Counted from the first letter of the stretch, positions 1 through 9,581 are shown. The stretch: 64,000 nt of DNA from Hymenobacter aranciens (GCF_030580865.1 NZ_JAUQSY010000004.1:62001-126000); one strand, 5' to 3'. The notes: generated by a model not told the origin, from the sequence alone. Numbers and translations are program-made.

Positions 1-746
1 ATCACGGGCTTCATCTGCTGCATCAGCTTGCGGGCCTGGTCGAGGCTCATGGGCTTCACGCCGGCGTGGCCGCCCCAGGCCAGGTTATACACGTGATGAA
101 AGTCCTGGGCGAGCTTCTCCAGGTCGTTTTTGCTGGCGTGCTTGAAGATATAGCCCTCCTGGTCGAGCTCCAGCGCCCGCCTGGCAAAGCTGTGGTGAAA
201 CTCGTGAAAGGCGCTGAGCTTGCAGGTGAGCTGCTTGAAATAGAGCTGAAAGCCGTAGCCTTCGAGCAATTTCTGGTAATAGGCCGGGTGCCAGAACATG
301 CCGTAGTTCGGCGGAAAGTCGAACCCATCGATGAGCACGCCCCAGAACCGGTCGCGGTCGCCGAAGTTGATGGGGCCGTCCATGGCCTGCATGCCACGGG
401 CGGCCAGCCACGAGCGTCCGGCGTCGAGCAACAGGTTGGCGGCCTCCTGGTTATCAATGCACTCGAAGAAGCCCACGCCGCCCACGGGCAGGTCGGCGCT
501 TTGCGTGTCGGGCGCGTCGCGGTTGAGAAAGGCCGCCAGGCGGCCGATGGGCAGGCCTGCCGCATCGAGCAGCACCCAGCGAATGGCCTCGCCGTTCTTG
601 AACTTGTTGTTTTTCCGGGGGTCGAAAACGGCCTCTATTTCGTTGTAGAGCGGGCCGATGTACTGCGGCACGGCGGCGTGCAGCCGGGTGGGCACGTCCA
701 GAAACTGCTGGGCCGTGACGGCGGAAGTAACTTCTACGAGGCGCAT
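1..746 (-). CDS. GNAT-fold acyltransferase-like protein, C-terminus cut by window edge
   Basis: The frame is open from an ATG at 746 to the window edge, giving about 248 visible residues; the C-terminus lies outside. The N-terminal pattern (PTRLHAAVPQYIGPL, then DPRKNNKFKNGEA, then GLPIGRLAAFLN) and the later GPINFGDRDRFWGVLIDGF resemble the large YghO-like GNAT-fold proteins of roughly 370-400 residues. Substrate and reaction are unknown. Two other open frames cover the same bases, one on each strand, but they lack family-like sequence. A tRNA gene lies just upstream on the same strand. The family assignment is from remembered motifs and is moderate. Confidence 0.6.
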   Translation of the reverse strand, partial: MRLVEVTSAVTAQQFLDVPTRLHAAVPQYIGPLYNEIEAVFDPRKNNKFKNGEAIRWVLLDAAGLPIGRLAAFLNRDAPDTQSADLPVGGVGFFECIDNQEAANLLLDAGRSWLAARGMQAMDGPINFGDRDRFWGVLIDGFDFPPNYGMFWHPAYYQKLLEGYGFQLYFKQLTCKLSAFHEFHHSFARRALELDQEGYIFKHASKNDLEKLAQDFHHVYNLAWGGHAGVKPMSLDQARKLMQQMKPV

Positions 747-763
747 GAGCGAAGGTAGCGGAA

Positions 764-799
764 TAAAAAAAGCCCTGCAACGCAGGTTGCAAGGCTTTC
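764..799 (-). terminator. Rho-independent terminator after tRNA-Val
   Basis: On the minus strand an AAAGCC..GTTGC stem closes over a short loop and is followed by a run of seven T. It lies directly 3' of the tRNA and just upstream of the GNAT-like gene start at 746, so it probably ends the tRNA transcript. Confidence 0.6.
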
Positions 800-805
800 A
801 AAATG

Positions 806-880
806 TGGGAAGTAAAGGATTCGAACCTTCGACCTCTTGCGTGTGAAGCAAGCGCTCTAAACCAACTGAGCTAACCTCCC
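806..880 (-). tRNA. tRNA-Val (anticodon CAC)
   Basis: The minus strand folds into a full cloverleaf. The acceptor GGGAGGT pairs with ACTTCCC with one G-T wobble. The D-arm is GCTCAGTTGGTTTAGAGC. The anticodon stem CTTGC/GCAAG encloses loop TTCACAC, so the anticodon is CAC (codon GUG). The T-arm carries TTCGAAT, and the discriminator is A. CCA is not encoded. The fold and identity are read directly from sequence. Confidence 0.93.
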
Positions 881-1043
881 GCTGCCAGCGCCGGGTGGCA
901 CTGGGGCTGCAAAGGTAGGTTGGTGGGTGGCACCAATGCAAGCCCATTCCAGAGAAACATCACCCCCGGCCCCGAAGAATGCTTGACGCGCATTCCCCAA
1001 AGGCAGGAAAGCCGAACGACTTTCGCTAAAAGCATGACCGGTG

Positions 1044-1066
1044 CCCCCTCTTTTTTGGAGAGGGGG
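1044..1066. repeat. Small GC-rich hairpin in the intergenic region
   Basis: CCCCCTCT pairs with AGAGGGGG over a 7-nt T/G loop, followed by a GGGGGTGAGG tail. There is no T-run after the stem on the minus strand, so it is a poor terminator for the TonB receptor ending at 1099. It looks like a dispersed intergenic hairpin. The rest of 881-1098 shows nothing recognisable. Confidence 0.35.
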
Positions 1067-1098
1067 TCAGGGGGTGAGGTTGACGCGGAGGGCATTCG

Positions 1099-3399
1099 CT
1101 AAAAGAACACACTCGCATTCACCTTCACAAAAAACGGCGTGCCCGGCGTGAAGTGCAACTCACTGGGCGCGCTGCCCACGGGCTCGCCGCGGAGGCGGCT
1201 TGCGGTGTCGAACTGGGCTTCGTTCCAGTCCTCGTCGAGCAGGTTTTCGGCGCTGGCGCCCAGTCGGAAGCGGCGGTGCGTGTAGTTCGCTACCGCGTCG
1301 AGCAGGAAGTAGCCGCGGGCGCGCACCGAGTTGTCTTCGTTGGCCGGGCGGCTGTCGATGTGGCGGTAGCGCAGGCTGGCGCTGAAGCCTTGCGGGCTCT
1401 TGAGGGTGAGGCCGCCGATGCTGGTGAAAGTGGGGGCCAGCGGGATGTAGTTCTGGCCCTCGGCCACGCCAACGAGGCGGCCGTGGTTGAAGTTGAAATC
1501 GCCGTCCAGAAACAGCAGGCGCGTGAGCTGGTAGCGCACCGAGAGGTCGGTGCCGAAGCGGCGGGTCTGGCCGGCATTTTCCACCACGGCCTCGTCGCCC
1601 ACATACACCAGCTCGTCGTCGAGGTGCAGGGCCCAGACGGCGGCGTTCACCACCATGCCCGGCAGGGGCTTGAAGGTGCTACCCAGCTCGTAGCCCAGGG
1701 CGCGGGGCAGGGCATTGTCGCGGTTGGTACCCTGGATGACGCCCCGCGCATCATTCGAGTGGAAGCCGAAGCCGGAGCGCGCAAACAGCTGCACGCCGGG
1801 CGTGAGCTGGTAGTACAGATTAAGTTTGGGCGACACGCGGGCGCGGGTTTCGCGGCCCGTGAGCGGGGCCAGCGCACCGTCCGCATCCGCCGCCCGGCCC
1901 CGAAACTGGAACACGAACACATCGGCTCGCAAGGCGGCGTTGATGGTGAGCTTGTCGGTCAGGTTCAGGGTTTCGTCCACGTAGGCGTTGATGTTCTGCT
2001 CGTAGAGGCGGCCGGTTGAGACGGTGTCCAGAATCTGGCGCTGCACGGCGTTGCGCAGCTGCAGGGTACCGTCGTCGAGGCGGGTACCGAGGCCAAAGGT
2101 GCTGTGCAGGCTGCGCTCGGCCAGCTCGCCGTCGCGCTCGTAGGTGGCGGTGTAACCGTAGATGTGGCGGGCGTCGGTCTGGGCGATTTCGTCGCCGTTC
2201 ACCGAGTCGCGGGCGAAGAAAGTGAAGTTGGAATACAGGTTGAAATTATAGTTCGAGTAGTACAGCTGCTGGCGTAGCAGGGCATCGTGCGGCAGGGCGG
2301 TGGTGAGTACCGCCGAGGCGTTGGTGCGGTCGGTGCTGCCGCCCTCGCTGGGGTCGAGGCTGCCGAAGCGGCTGATGAGGCCGCGCGCCACGGCGCGCTC
2401 GGGAATCTGGCCGCTGGCGTCCCAGCTGGAAGTAAAGTGCGAGCCTAGCAGCGTGAGCGAGGTGCGCTCCGAGAGCTGGCCGTTGTATTTCAGCAGGCCG
2501 TTGAAGCGCTTGAAGTGCTGGGGCTGCTCGAAGTAGGCATTGGTGAAATTATACTCGCTGGCGAGGTACAGGCTTTCGGGGCGCTTCGAGAAAAGGTGGC
2601 GCTGGTTGTGGTTCAGCAGGTCGAGCATCACCAGGGCGCGGCGGGTGTCGAAGCGGCCCACTTCCAGCTTCACCTGGCTGGCGTCGATGCTGTTTTTGGT
2701 GCTGAACTCGCCCGCGCCGGCCGTGGCAAAATCGCCGAATTTGGCGGTATAGGGGCCTTTGTAAACCTTGAGCTGCTCGACGGTTTCGGGGATGACGAAG
2801 TGAAAATCGGCGTAGCCCTGGCCGTGGGCGTGGCTCACCATGTTCACCGGCAGGCCATCGACGCTCACGGCGAAGTCGGTGCCGTGGTCCACATCGAAGC
2901 CGCGCAGGAAAATCTGCTCGGCCTTGCCGCCGCCCGCGTGCTGGGCGATGAAGAGGCCTGGCACCAAGCGCAGCAGGTCCTGCGCCGAGTTCACGGGCCG
3001 CAGCAGCTTATCAATCTGATTGATGGCCGGCAGGCTCTGGTTAGGGTCGCGGGTTTGGGTCACCGTCACTTCGCTGAGGCTCAGCGCGGCGTTGGAGAGA
3101 ATGAAGGGCGCGGCGCGGTTGTCGCCGGCCACCAGCGTTATGGGCTGGGTGCGCTCGCGGTAGCCCAGCGCCCCGGCCCGCAGCGTGAAGGCGCCGACGG
3201 GCAAATCGGTGAGCACGAACTGCCCCAGCGCGTTGGTGACGGTGCCGCCGGGGTGGCCCACCAGCCCCACGCTCACGCCCACCAGCGGCTGCCCGGCAAT
3301 CGAATCGGTGACGGTGCCGCGCAACGTGGCAGGGCCGTGGGCCAGTAGCCGGCCGGTGCTCAGCAGCAACAGAAGCACGAGAAGTAAAGAGTTTTTCAA
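1099..3399 (-). CDS. TonB-dependent outer-membrane receptor with CarboxypepD_reg-like domain
   Basis: The 766-residue product has a signal peptide (residues 1-20, ending LLA), a carboxypeptidase-regulatory-like beta domain at about 25-105, a plug at about 115-230 and a beta-barrel to a terminal aromatic residue. The plug carries LRGFDVDHGTDF (about 165-176) and SHAHGQGYADFH (about 189-200), a His-rich signature of a receptor subgroup I associate with HupE/UreJ neighbourhoods. The substrate is unknown; a metal or metal complex is inferred only. The start codon is TTG; a leader peptide follows directly and no ATG fits better. It is last in a minus-strand run behind two ABC permeases, separated from them by a palindromic repeat. 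Confidence 0.85.
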   Translation of the reverse strand: MKNSLLLVLLLLLSTGRLLAHGPATLRGTVTDSIAGQPLVGVSVGLVGHPGGTVTNALGQFVLTDLPVGAFTLRAGALGYRERTQPITLVAGDNRAAPFILSNAALSLSEVTVTQTRDPNQSLPAINQIDKLLRPVNSAQDLLRLVPGLFIAQHAGGGKAEQIFLRGFDVDHGTDFAVSVDGLPVNMVSHAHGQGYADFHFVIPETVEQLKVYKGPYTAKFGDFATAGAGEFSTKNSIDASQVKLEVGRFDTRRALVMLDLLNHNQRHLFSKRPESLYLASEYNFTNAYFEQPQHFKRFNGLLKYNGQLSERTSLTLLGSHFTSSWDASGQIPERAVARGLISRFGSLDPSEGGSTDRTNASAVLTTALPHDALLRQQLYYSNYNFNLYSNFTFFARDSVNGDEIAQTDARHIYGYTATYERDGELAERSLHSTFGLGTRLDDGTLQLRNAVQRQILDTVSTGRLYEQNINAYVDETLNLTDKLTINAALRADVFVFQFRGRAADADGALAPLTGRETRARVSPKLNLYYQLTPGVQLFARSGFGFHSNDARGVIQGTNRDNALPRALGYELGSTFKPLPGMVVNAAVWALHLDDELVYVGDEAVVENAGQTRRFGTDLSVRYQLTRLLFLDGDFNFNHGRLVGVAEGQNYIPLAPTFTSIGGLTLKSPQGFSASLRYRHIDSRPANEDNSVRARGYFLLDAVANYTHRRFRLGASAENLLDEDWNEAQFDTASRLRGEPVGSAPSELHFTPGTPFFVKVNASVFF

Positions 3400-3479
3400 G
3401 GTATTAAGGAAAGAAAAGGTGGGAGTCAGAGTTGTAGCCAGTTAAAAGCCCGGCGATTACAGATTTTATTTACTGGCAC

Positions 3480-3554
3480 CCTGAGCGCCGCGAAGGACCT
3501 TATCACGCTCGGGAGAATTGTTCTACCGTAATAAGGTCCTTCGCGGCGCTCAGG
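3480..3554. repeat. Palindromic intergenic repeat, family A copy 1
   Basis: Arms 3480-3503 and 3531-3554 are a perfect 24-bp inverted repeat (starting CCTGAGCGCCGCGAAGG) around a 27-bp loop. The flank reads TGTCAT outward on the right side. It fills the gap between an ABC permease and the TonB receptor. It matches in layout and partly in sequence the palindrome at 34374-34471. No coding content is seen. Confidence 0.75.
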
Positions 3555-3565
3555 ATGACAGAGCA

Positions 3566-5029
3566 TCAGCGTGCTGCCAGCAGCAGGTTGCGGTAGCCCA
3601 GCAGCAACAAGCCGCCTACCACGCCCGCGTAGAGCAGCAGCGACTGCCCCACGCGCAGCCATTCGTAGACGGCGTAGGTGCGGGGCCGGAAGCGCGGAAT
3701 CGCCGCCGCATCCTGCAAATCGAAGTTATGATAAGTGGCTTCCGAAGCCATTTTGGGGTAGAAAAACCGTTGCTGCTCCCGCCGAAACTCGTCCACGTCG
3801 AGGCTGAACTGGTTGAACTGGTGCCAGTGCGTGCCGGCCAGCGCCGCCAGCACCTCCTGCATCAGCAGGGCCGGGCTGATGAGCTGCCAGCGCCGGATGG
3901 CCTGCTGCTGCCGCTCAATCTGGTCGTACAGTTTCCGCTCGGCCACCTGAGCCGCCGCATCTTTGATTTCCTGGCTTTTATACACGATGACGCCGTAGCC
4001 ATACACCATGCCCGGCGTGACGATGGACGCCTGCCGAATCTGGGTGCGCGGGCTGCTGAACACGTCTTTGGTCAGTTCCTGCCCATCCTTCTCAAAGTAG
4101 GCGTTGATGGCGTTGCGCTCGGCCGTGCTCATCGAAATGCGGCTCGGAATGGGATAGGCGCGGCTCAGGCCGATGTGCAGTAGGTTGGGCACCAGCAGCC
4201 CCAGCAGCAGCCAGGTAAATATCAGCGTCATGGCATTGATGTTGGAGCTGAACGAGAAGCTATTGACCACGAATGCCAGCCCGAACCAGAACGCGAAGTA
4301 CAGCGACACGAAGCCCACCAGCCACCACCAGTTGCCGGTGCCCAGAAAGCCCGGCCCGACCAGCAGCGTGAGCACCGGCCCCACCACCAGCCAGAAAAAC
4401 GCCAGAAACAGCGCGTACCGGATGGCCACGCGGTAGAGCATCAGCCGGGCGATGGACTGGTTGCTCGTTTTCAGCAGCACCCAGGTACCCTGCTCCTTCT
4501 CGGCCGACAAGATGTTGTACGTAAACACGATAATCAGCAGCGGCAGCAGGTACACCACCACAAACGAAAAATCGAACGTGCCCACGAACTGCAGTAGGCT
4601 ATTGTCAATCTCGCTTTCGTGCACCAGGTGCTGCTTCTTGTTGATGTACACCTTGTAGTAAAACGGCTGCACGTCGCCCTGGCCCGTGGCCAGCACCTGC
4701 AGGGCAAAAGGCTGTTTCACGGCGTATTGCGGACCTTCGTTGCGGGCCGTGTTGTAGGCAAAAGTCGGGTCGTCCCAGATGAAGCCGGGGTAGGTGCCGC
4801 CGTGGGCCGCGATGCGCGTCAGGCGCTGGTTGAGGCTGTCGGCCAGCACGCGGTGGTGCTCGCCAATCTGGCCGATGGTGCGCTGCTGCTTGCGCAGCAA
4901 ACTGCCGCCAATCCAGAGCGAAGCCAGCAGCACCACCAGGATAATGGAACACAGCGTCACCAGCACCCGGTTGCGGTACAGGGATTTCAGCTCGTGGCTG
5001 AAGAGGACGCGAAGGATGGAAGTAGACAT
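3566..5029 (-). CDS. ABC-2 type transporter permease (DUF3526 family)
   Basis: The 487-residue membrane protein has an N-terminal helix (about 22-45), a soluble region of about 120 residues, then a cluster of helices from about 150 to 300 and a last helix near 455-480. This is the DUF3526 ABC-2 permease layout seen in Bacteroidota, in which the first helix is followed by a large extracytoplasmic loop. The ATG is at 5029. The next gene upstream (5059-6456) is a homologous permease and an ABC ATPase precedes it, so the two permeases probably form a heterodimeric channel. The cargo is unknown; export is more usual for this architecture than import. Confidence 0.8.
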   Translation of the reverse strand: MSTSILRVLFSHELKSLYRNRVLVTLCSIILVVLLASLWIGGSLLRKQQRTIGQIGEHHRVLADSLNQRLTRIAAHGGTYPGFIWDDPTFAYNTARNEGPQYAVKQPFALQVLATGQGDVQPFYYKVYINKKQHLVHESEIDNSLLQFVGTFDFSFVVVYLLPLLIIVFTYNILSAEKEQGTWVLLKTSNQSIARLMLYRVAIRYALFLAFFWLVVGPVLTLLVGPGFLGTGNWWWLVGFVSLYFAFWFGLAFVVNSFSFSSNINAMTLIFTWLLLGLLVPNLLHIGLSRAYPIPSRISMSTAERNAINAYFEKDGQELTKDVFSSPRTQIRQASIVTPGMVYGYGVIVYKSQEIKDAAAQVAERKLYDQIERQQQAIRRWQLISPALLMQEVLAALAGTHWHQFNQFSLDVDEFRREQQRFFYPKMASEATYHNFDLQDAAAIPRFRPRTYAVYEWLRVGQSLLLYAGVVGGLLLLGYRNLLLAAR

Positions 5030-5058
5030 TGAGTAAGTAATTAGCTACTGGCTGAAAA

Positions 5059-6456
5059 TCAAACGCGCATCCGCCGGTACGCCAGTGTCATTAGGCCCAG
5101 CGCGCCCAATAGCCAGAGCAGCAGGATGCCGATGGCCGGCGCGGCATTGCCTAGGCGCCAGCCCAGGCCCGGCGCGGCGTAGGCAAACTGCGGCACAGTG
5201 CGCCAGAAGTCGTTGCCGGCCACGGTGTTCTTTTGGTAGAAGTCGTCCACTATCACCCCGATGCGGCGCCGGTGGGCCTCAGCGCGCTGGGTGAAATCGT
5301 GGTGCGTGTTCATATCGGTGGCCGTCAGGTGCATCGAGAAGTCGCGGAACGCCAGAAAGGGCGACAGCAGGGCGCTGGCCAGCACTAGGCGGTTTTGCCG
5401 GGCCTCGTTGTGCTCAATGGCCCCGTAGGCCCGGTCCATCACCCGGCCGTCCGATTCCTCGAAAAACTCGATAGTAATGGGAATGAAAAACACCGGCAGG
5501 TCTTCGAGGCGGCGCACGCCGTACTTAGCCATTACGCTGTCGGCCAATGCGTCGCGCCGCTGGTCCTTGGTGCCTTGCTTGCCTACGCCGTATTGCTTGT
5601 CATGAAACGTCTCATCATCAAACGCCACCGACGTAATGGCCGGCTGCACCCGCCGGGCCAGCTCGCCCGCCAGGCGCGGCACCAGAAACACCCCCAGCAG
5701 CCAGAAGCCCGTGAGCGCCACCAGCGCCAGCGACGAATTGCGCGTGAGCAGCGACGTAGCCACCCCGATAATGGTGAGCAGCAGCGCGTAGGCCAGCAGC
5801 CCCAGCACGTAGCAGCCGTAGGCGGGCAGCACCCGGCCCAAACTGCCGGCCTCGGCCCGGGCCAGCAGCAACACCAGCGGCACCAGCGACAGCACCGCTA
5901 CCACGGCCAGCACCAGCAGCCAGCAGGCCAGTAGCTTACCAGCAAAGAGCTGCCGCGCCATCACCCGCGCGCTCAGCACCATCTTGATGGTGCCGTTTTC
6001 CCACTCCTTGGCGAAGACGTTGTGGCTGAGCAAAAAGATGAACAGCGGCAGAATAAACTGCGCAAAGTAGCTGATGTTCAAGAAGCCAAAGCTACGCAGC
6101 GCCGTTGCGTCGCTCACTTCCCGAAACTTCACTACGCCGCGCTGGTGCGGCTCCAGGTAAAACGAAGTGCCGGTGTAGTCCTCAATGCCGTTATCAACCA
6201 GCGCCAGGTCGGCGGTGGGCTTGTAGGCGTAGAAGCCGAAGTGCGCCCCGAGGTGGGGATTCTTGTCGCCCTGCGAGATAAACTGCTCGTAAGTAACGCG
6301 CTGCGACTCGCGCAGCAGGGCGCTGTGGTCAGTGTAGTAGGCGTAGCCATTGTAGAGCGCGAGGGCCACCAGCACGGCCACGCCGGTCAGCAGCCAGCCC
6401 ATCTTGCCGGTGCGGCCGATTTCCCGCAGCTCTTTTTGGATGATGAGGCGCAGCAT
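5059..6456 (-). CDS. ABC-2 type transporter permease (DUF3526 family)
   Basis: The 465-residue product has the same layout as its downstream neighbour: an N-terminal cytoplasmic QKELREIGRTGKMGW segment, a helix, a large loop, central helices from about 145 to 265 and a C-terminal helix. Its ATG (6454-6456) directly abuts the stop codon of the ATPase gene (6457-6459), which indicates translational coupling. Together with the ATPase and the second permease it forms a complete ABC transporter. No residue in it identifies the substrate. Confidence 0.82.
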   Translation of the reverse strand: MLRLIIQKELREIGRTGKMGWLLTGVAVLVALALYNGYAYYTDHSALLRESQRVTYEQFISQGDKNPHLGAHFGFYAYKPTADLALVDNGIEDYTGTSFYLEPHQRGVVKFREVSDATALRSFGFLNISYFAQFILPLFIFLLSHNVFAKEWENGTIKMVLSARVMARQLFAGKLLACWLLVLAVVAVLSLVPLVLLLARAEAGSLGRVLPAYGCYVLGLLAYALLLTIIGVATSLLTRNSSLALVALTGFWLLGVFLVPRLAGELARRVQPAITSVAFDDETFHDKQYGVGKQGTKDQRRDALADSVMAKYGVRRLEDLPVFFIPITIEFFEESDGRVMDRAYGAIEHNEARQNRLVLASALLSPFLAFRDFSMHLTATDMNTHHDFTQRAEAHRRRIGVIVDDFYQKNTVAGNDFWRTVPQFAYAAPGLGWRLGNAAPAIGILLLWLLGALGLMTLAYRRMRV

Positions 6457-7164
6457 TTACACGGGCTGATTGACGGTGGACAGGTAGCGGTCAGTTAGCT
6501 CGGCGTAGCTCACGGCGTCGGAGCGCAGCTCCTGCTGCAGCCGGCCCTGGTGCATGATGCCGATGCGGTGGCCCAGGTTCTTGGCCATCAGCAGGTCGTG
6601 GGTGGCCATGAGGGTGCTCACGCCCTGGCCGCTGAGGCGGGTGATAATCTGGGCAAACTCGTTGCTGGCGTGCGGGTCGAGGCCGGAGGTGGGCTCGTCC
6701 AGAAACAGCGCCCGCGCCTGCTTGGCCAGCGCAATGGCAATGCCCACCTTCTGCCGCATGCCCTTCGAGTAGGAGCTCACGCGCTTGTCGAGCGCCTCGG
6801 GCTGCAGGCCGGCGGTATCGGTGAAGGCTGCCATCTCGGCGCGGCTGTAGCGGAAGCCCGCCAGCCCGCTGAAAAACGCCAGGTTTTCCAGGCCCGTCAG
6901 GGTCGGGTAAAGGTTCACGACTTCGGGAATGTAGGCCACCAGGTTGCGGGTGGCGTGGTTGTTCACCGACACTTCCAGGTCATCAATCAGCGCCCGGCCG
7001 CTGCTGGCCGGGATGAAGCCCAGGAAGATGTTGATGGTCGTGGACTTGCCCGCGCCGTTGGAACCCAGCAGGCAGTACACTTCGCCCGATTCGATGGTCA
7101 AATCGAGGTGGTCGAGGGCCAGGTGGTCGCCGAAGCGCTTGGTGAGTTGTTCTGCTTTCAGCAT
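6457..7164 (-). CDS. ABC transporter ATP-binding protein
   Basis: The 235-residue nucleotide-binding domain has Walker A GSNGAGKST (about 34-42), signature SYSKGMRQK (about 132), Walker B ALFLDEPTSGLD and the switch histidine in ATHD. It resembles ATPases that drive ABC-2 permeases. It sits 27 bp after a siderophore-type TonB receptor gene and abuts a DUF3526 permease gene, so it should power the pair of permeases that follows. The ATG is at 7164. Confidence 0.93.
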   Translation of the reverse strand: MLKAEQLTKRFGDHLALDHLDLTIESGEVYCLLGSNGAGKSTTINIFLGFIPASSGRALIDDLEVSVNNHATRNLVAYIPEVVNLYPTLTGLENLAFFSGLAGFRYSRAEMAAFTDTAGLQPEALDKRVSSYSKGMRQKVGIAIALAKQARALFLDEPTSGLDPHASNEFAQIITRLSGQGVSTLMATHDLLMAKNLGHRIGIMHQGRLQQELRSDAVSYAELTDRYLSTVNQPV

Positions 7165-7191
7165 GTAAGTTGGAAGGGAGATGCCCCGTAG

Positions 7192-9447
7192 TTAAAAGGT
7201 GTAGCCCAGCGACAAGCGCCCGTTGATGCCCGGCTGCGGCACCCAGTAGTAGAGGCCGTTGCGAAACCAGGGCGTGGCCACCAGCTTCTCGTTGAGCACG
7301 TTATTGACGAGCAGGTTGATGCGAATGTGCTCGGAGTGCCAGCCCACGCCGGCATCGAGCCGGAAGAAGTTAGGGATGGCCTGCGGGGTGGCCGTCACGT
7401 AGCGCTCGCCGCGCCCCGCCTGCCACTGGTAGCCCGCCGACAGCGTGAGGCCGCGCAGCACCCGGGCCGGCAGCTCGTAGTTCAGCCAGGTGTTCTGCAC
7501 GTGCTTCACGTACATGGGCGTGCGGGCCCCCACCAGCTTCGGGTTGAGGTCCTTGTCGACTTTCGCGTCGTTGTAGGCGTAGTTCACCACCACGTTCAGG
7601 CCCTTCAGCACCTGCCCTACCACGTCCACTTCCACGCCCTGGGCGTGGTTTTCGCCCGCCACCAGGCGGAAGCGGCTGTTGGTGGGGTCGGTGGCAATGA
7701 TGTTGGAGCGGGTGATGTAGTACACCGAGGCCGTGGAAGTCCAGCGCCCGCCCAGCCAGTTTTTCTTAAGGCCAAGCTCGCGGTTCGTGCCTCGCAGCGG
7801 GTCAATAGACTCGCCGGTGCTCGTCACGCCGGCCTGCGGCACCAGCGTCTGGTCGTAGAGGCCGTATACTGACAGGCTAGGCAAAATGCTGTAGCTGAGT
7901 CCTAGGCGCGGCGTCACGGCCTGGTCGTAGGAGGTGGTTGTCAGCCCCGACACTTCGTTGTGCACCCGCACCGAGGTGTAGCGCCCGCCCAGCGTCAGCC
8001 GCAGCTTGCTGTCGAAAAAGCCCAGCTCATCCAGCGCGTAGCCCGACACGTAGCGAATCGACTGGTCGGTGTTGCGCGTGTCCAGCCCGTCGGGAGCGGA
8101 GTATTCCGTGATTTCCGTGCCGTACGTGGGGTTGTTAATATCGAGCGGATAGTAGGTCAGCTTGGTCGCCCCGGCCGCATCCTTGTAGGTATCGTATTCG
8201 ATGTAGTTATTGGCCAATAAGGTTTTCTGGTTCATGTCGATACCAACTAGCAGCTGGTGCCGCACCGGGCCGGTCGCGAAGCTGCCGTTTACAAACGCCT
8301 GCTGCGAAAACACCAGCGAGCGGGTCAGGTCGTACTTGGGGTTGCGTAGCAGCACGTTGGGCGCGGCGGCGTTCACGCCGGTCACCCACAGGTAAATGCC
8401 GTCGCTGTGGTGGCGCAGCACGGCGCCGCGGGCCGTCACTCGCCAATTGGGCGAAAACTGGTGCGTCAGGGTCAGGAAGGCCGATTGGTCGTTGACCTGG
8501 TAGGGGCGCAGGTTTTTCTCGGTCAGGGTGAAGTCGGTGGGCAGGCTAGCGAAGCCATTGGGTGTCATCACGATGGGACTCTGCATGGCGTAGCTGAAGC
8601 GCTGGTACATGTACTCGGCCGTGAGGGCCGTGCGCTCACTCAGCCGATACTTCAGCACTGGCGCTATCAGGAAGCGGCGGTTGAAATCGTGCTTTACGAA
8701 TGACTCGGTGCTCATGCCCATCACGTTGAGGCGGTAGAGCAGCTTGCCAGGCTTGTCCACCTGCCCGTCGAGGTCGGCGGCGAGGCGGTAGAGGTTATAG
8801 CTGCCCAGCATGGCCTGCAGGTTGTATTGGCGGCTGCCGGTGGGCTGCTTGGTGGCCACGTTGAAAGTGCCCGCCGGGTCGCCGATATTGTTCATAAACA
8901 GCGATGGACCTTTCACGAACTCCACCCGGTCGATGATGGCCGCATCTTCCGGCGAGGGGCCGCGGTAGAGCGGCGTCACGTCCACGCCGTTGCGCAGGGT
9001 GCTGATTTGGCCGCCGCGCATGAAGAGGTTTGGCCCCAGGTTGTTCGACACTTCCTGCCGGATGATGCCGCTCACGTTGCGGCTCACGCCGTCGGTGGTG
9101 TTGAAGCTGGCCTGGTCGGCAATGATTTCGGGCGTCACCACCTGAATGTTCTGCGACAAGTTGAGCAACGGCGTTTGCAGGCGTAGTACGCTCGATACCG
9201 AATTGGTGGTGTACTGCTTGTAGTAGCGGCCCTGCACCGTCACTTCCTCCAGCTCTTTGCTGGATATTTTGCGGATGGTGTCGGCGGCGGACCGGCTGGG
9301 TTGGGCCTGCGCCTGGCCAGGGGCGAATAAGCTCCAGCTGATTATCAGCAGCAGGCCGGAGAAAACGCGGAAGCGGCGCGGGCGCACACCGGCTGCAAGG
9401 CCCGCGGCAATAAGCCCCGGGCGGAGAGAGAATACCAGTAGTTTCAA
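7192..9447 (-). CDS. TonB-dependent siderophore-type receptor
   Basis: The product is up to 751 residues, with a plug containing SQNIQVVTPEIIADQ and GPNLFMRGGQ (FhuA/FpvA-like plug features) and a barrel ending in RLSLGYTF. There is no carboxypeptidase-like N-domain. It probably imports a ferric siderophore or similar chelate, inferred from plug type alone. The start is uncertain. The longest frame begins with TTG at 9447. A GTG at 9387 would give a cleaner signal peptide (basic RPRRFR, hydrophobic stretch, then QAQA). It is first in a run with an ABC ATPase and two permeases. Confidence 0.85.
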   Translation of the reverse strand: MKLLVFSLRPGLIAAGLAAGVRPRRFRVFSGLLLIISWSLFAPGQAQAQPSRSAADTIRKISSKELEEVTVQGRYYKQYTTNSVSSVLRLQTPLLNLSQNIQVVTPEIIADQASFNTTDGVSRNVSGIIRQEVSNNLGPNLFMRGGQISTLRNGVDVTPLYRGPSPEDAAIIDRVEFVKGPSLFMNNIGDPAGTFNVATKQPTGSRQYNLQAMLGSYNLYRLAADLDGQVDKPGKLLYRLNVMGMSTESFVKHDFNRRFLIAPVLKYRLSERTALTAEYMYQRFSYAMQSPIVMTPNGFASLPTDFTLTEKNLRPYQVNDQSAFLTLTHQFSPNWRVTARGAVLRHHSDGIYLWVTGVNAAAPNVLLRNPKYDLTRSLVFSQQAFVNGSFATGPVRHQLLVGIDMNQKTLLANNYIEYDTYKDAAGATKLTYYPLDINNPTYGTEITEYSAPDGLDTRNTDQSIRYVSGYALDELGFFDSKLRLTLGGRYTSVRVHNEVSGLTTTSYDQAVTPRLGLSYSILPSLSVYGLYDQTLVPQAGVTSTGESIDPLRGTNRELGLKKNWLGGRWTSTASVYYITRSNIIATDPTNSRFRLVAGENHAQGVEVDVVGQVLKGLNVVVNYAYNDAKVDKDLNPKLVGARTPMYVKHVQNTWLNYELPARVLRGLTLSAGYQWQAGRGERYVTATPQAIPNFFRLDAGVGWHSEHIRINLLVNNVLNEKLVATPWFRNGLYYWVPQPGINGRLSLGYTF

Positions 9448-9581
9448 AGGCGTCGGAAAGAAGACGCGCCCCGGCTCAGCAGGGAGCGCTGGGAGTCAGC
9501 GTCGGATAAATGGATAAGAAAAAGCCGCCGGCGCGCAGGGCGCCCAGTGGGTGTCGGCCCGGAGCAGGGCCAGTTGGGTTC

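Noticed and set aside
66..758. 230-codon plus-strand frame at the window start
   Set aside because: It is antisense to the GNAT-like gene and has the Val/Ala/Gly/Gln-rich composition of a mirror frame in GC-rich DNA, with no family motif.
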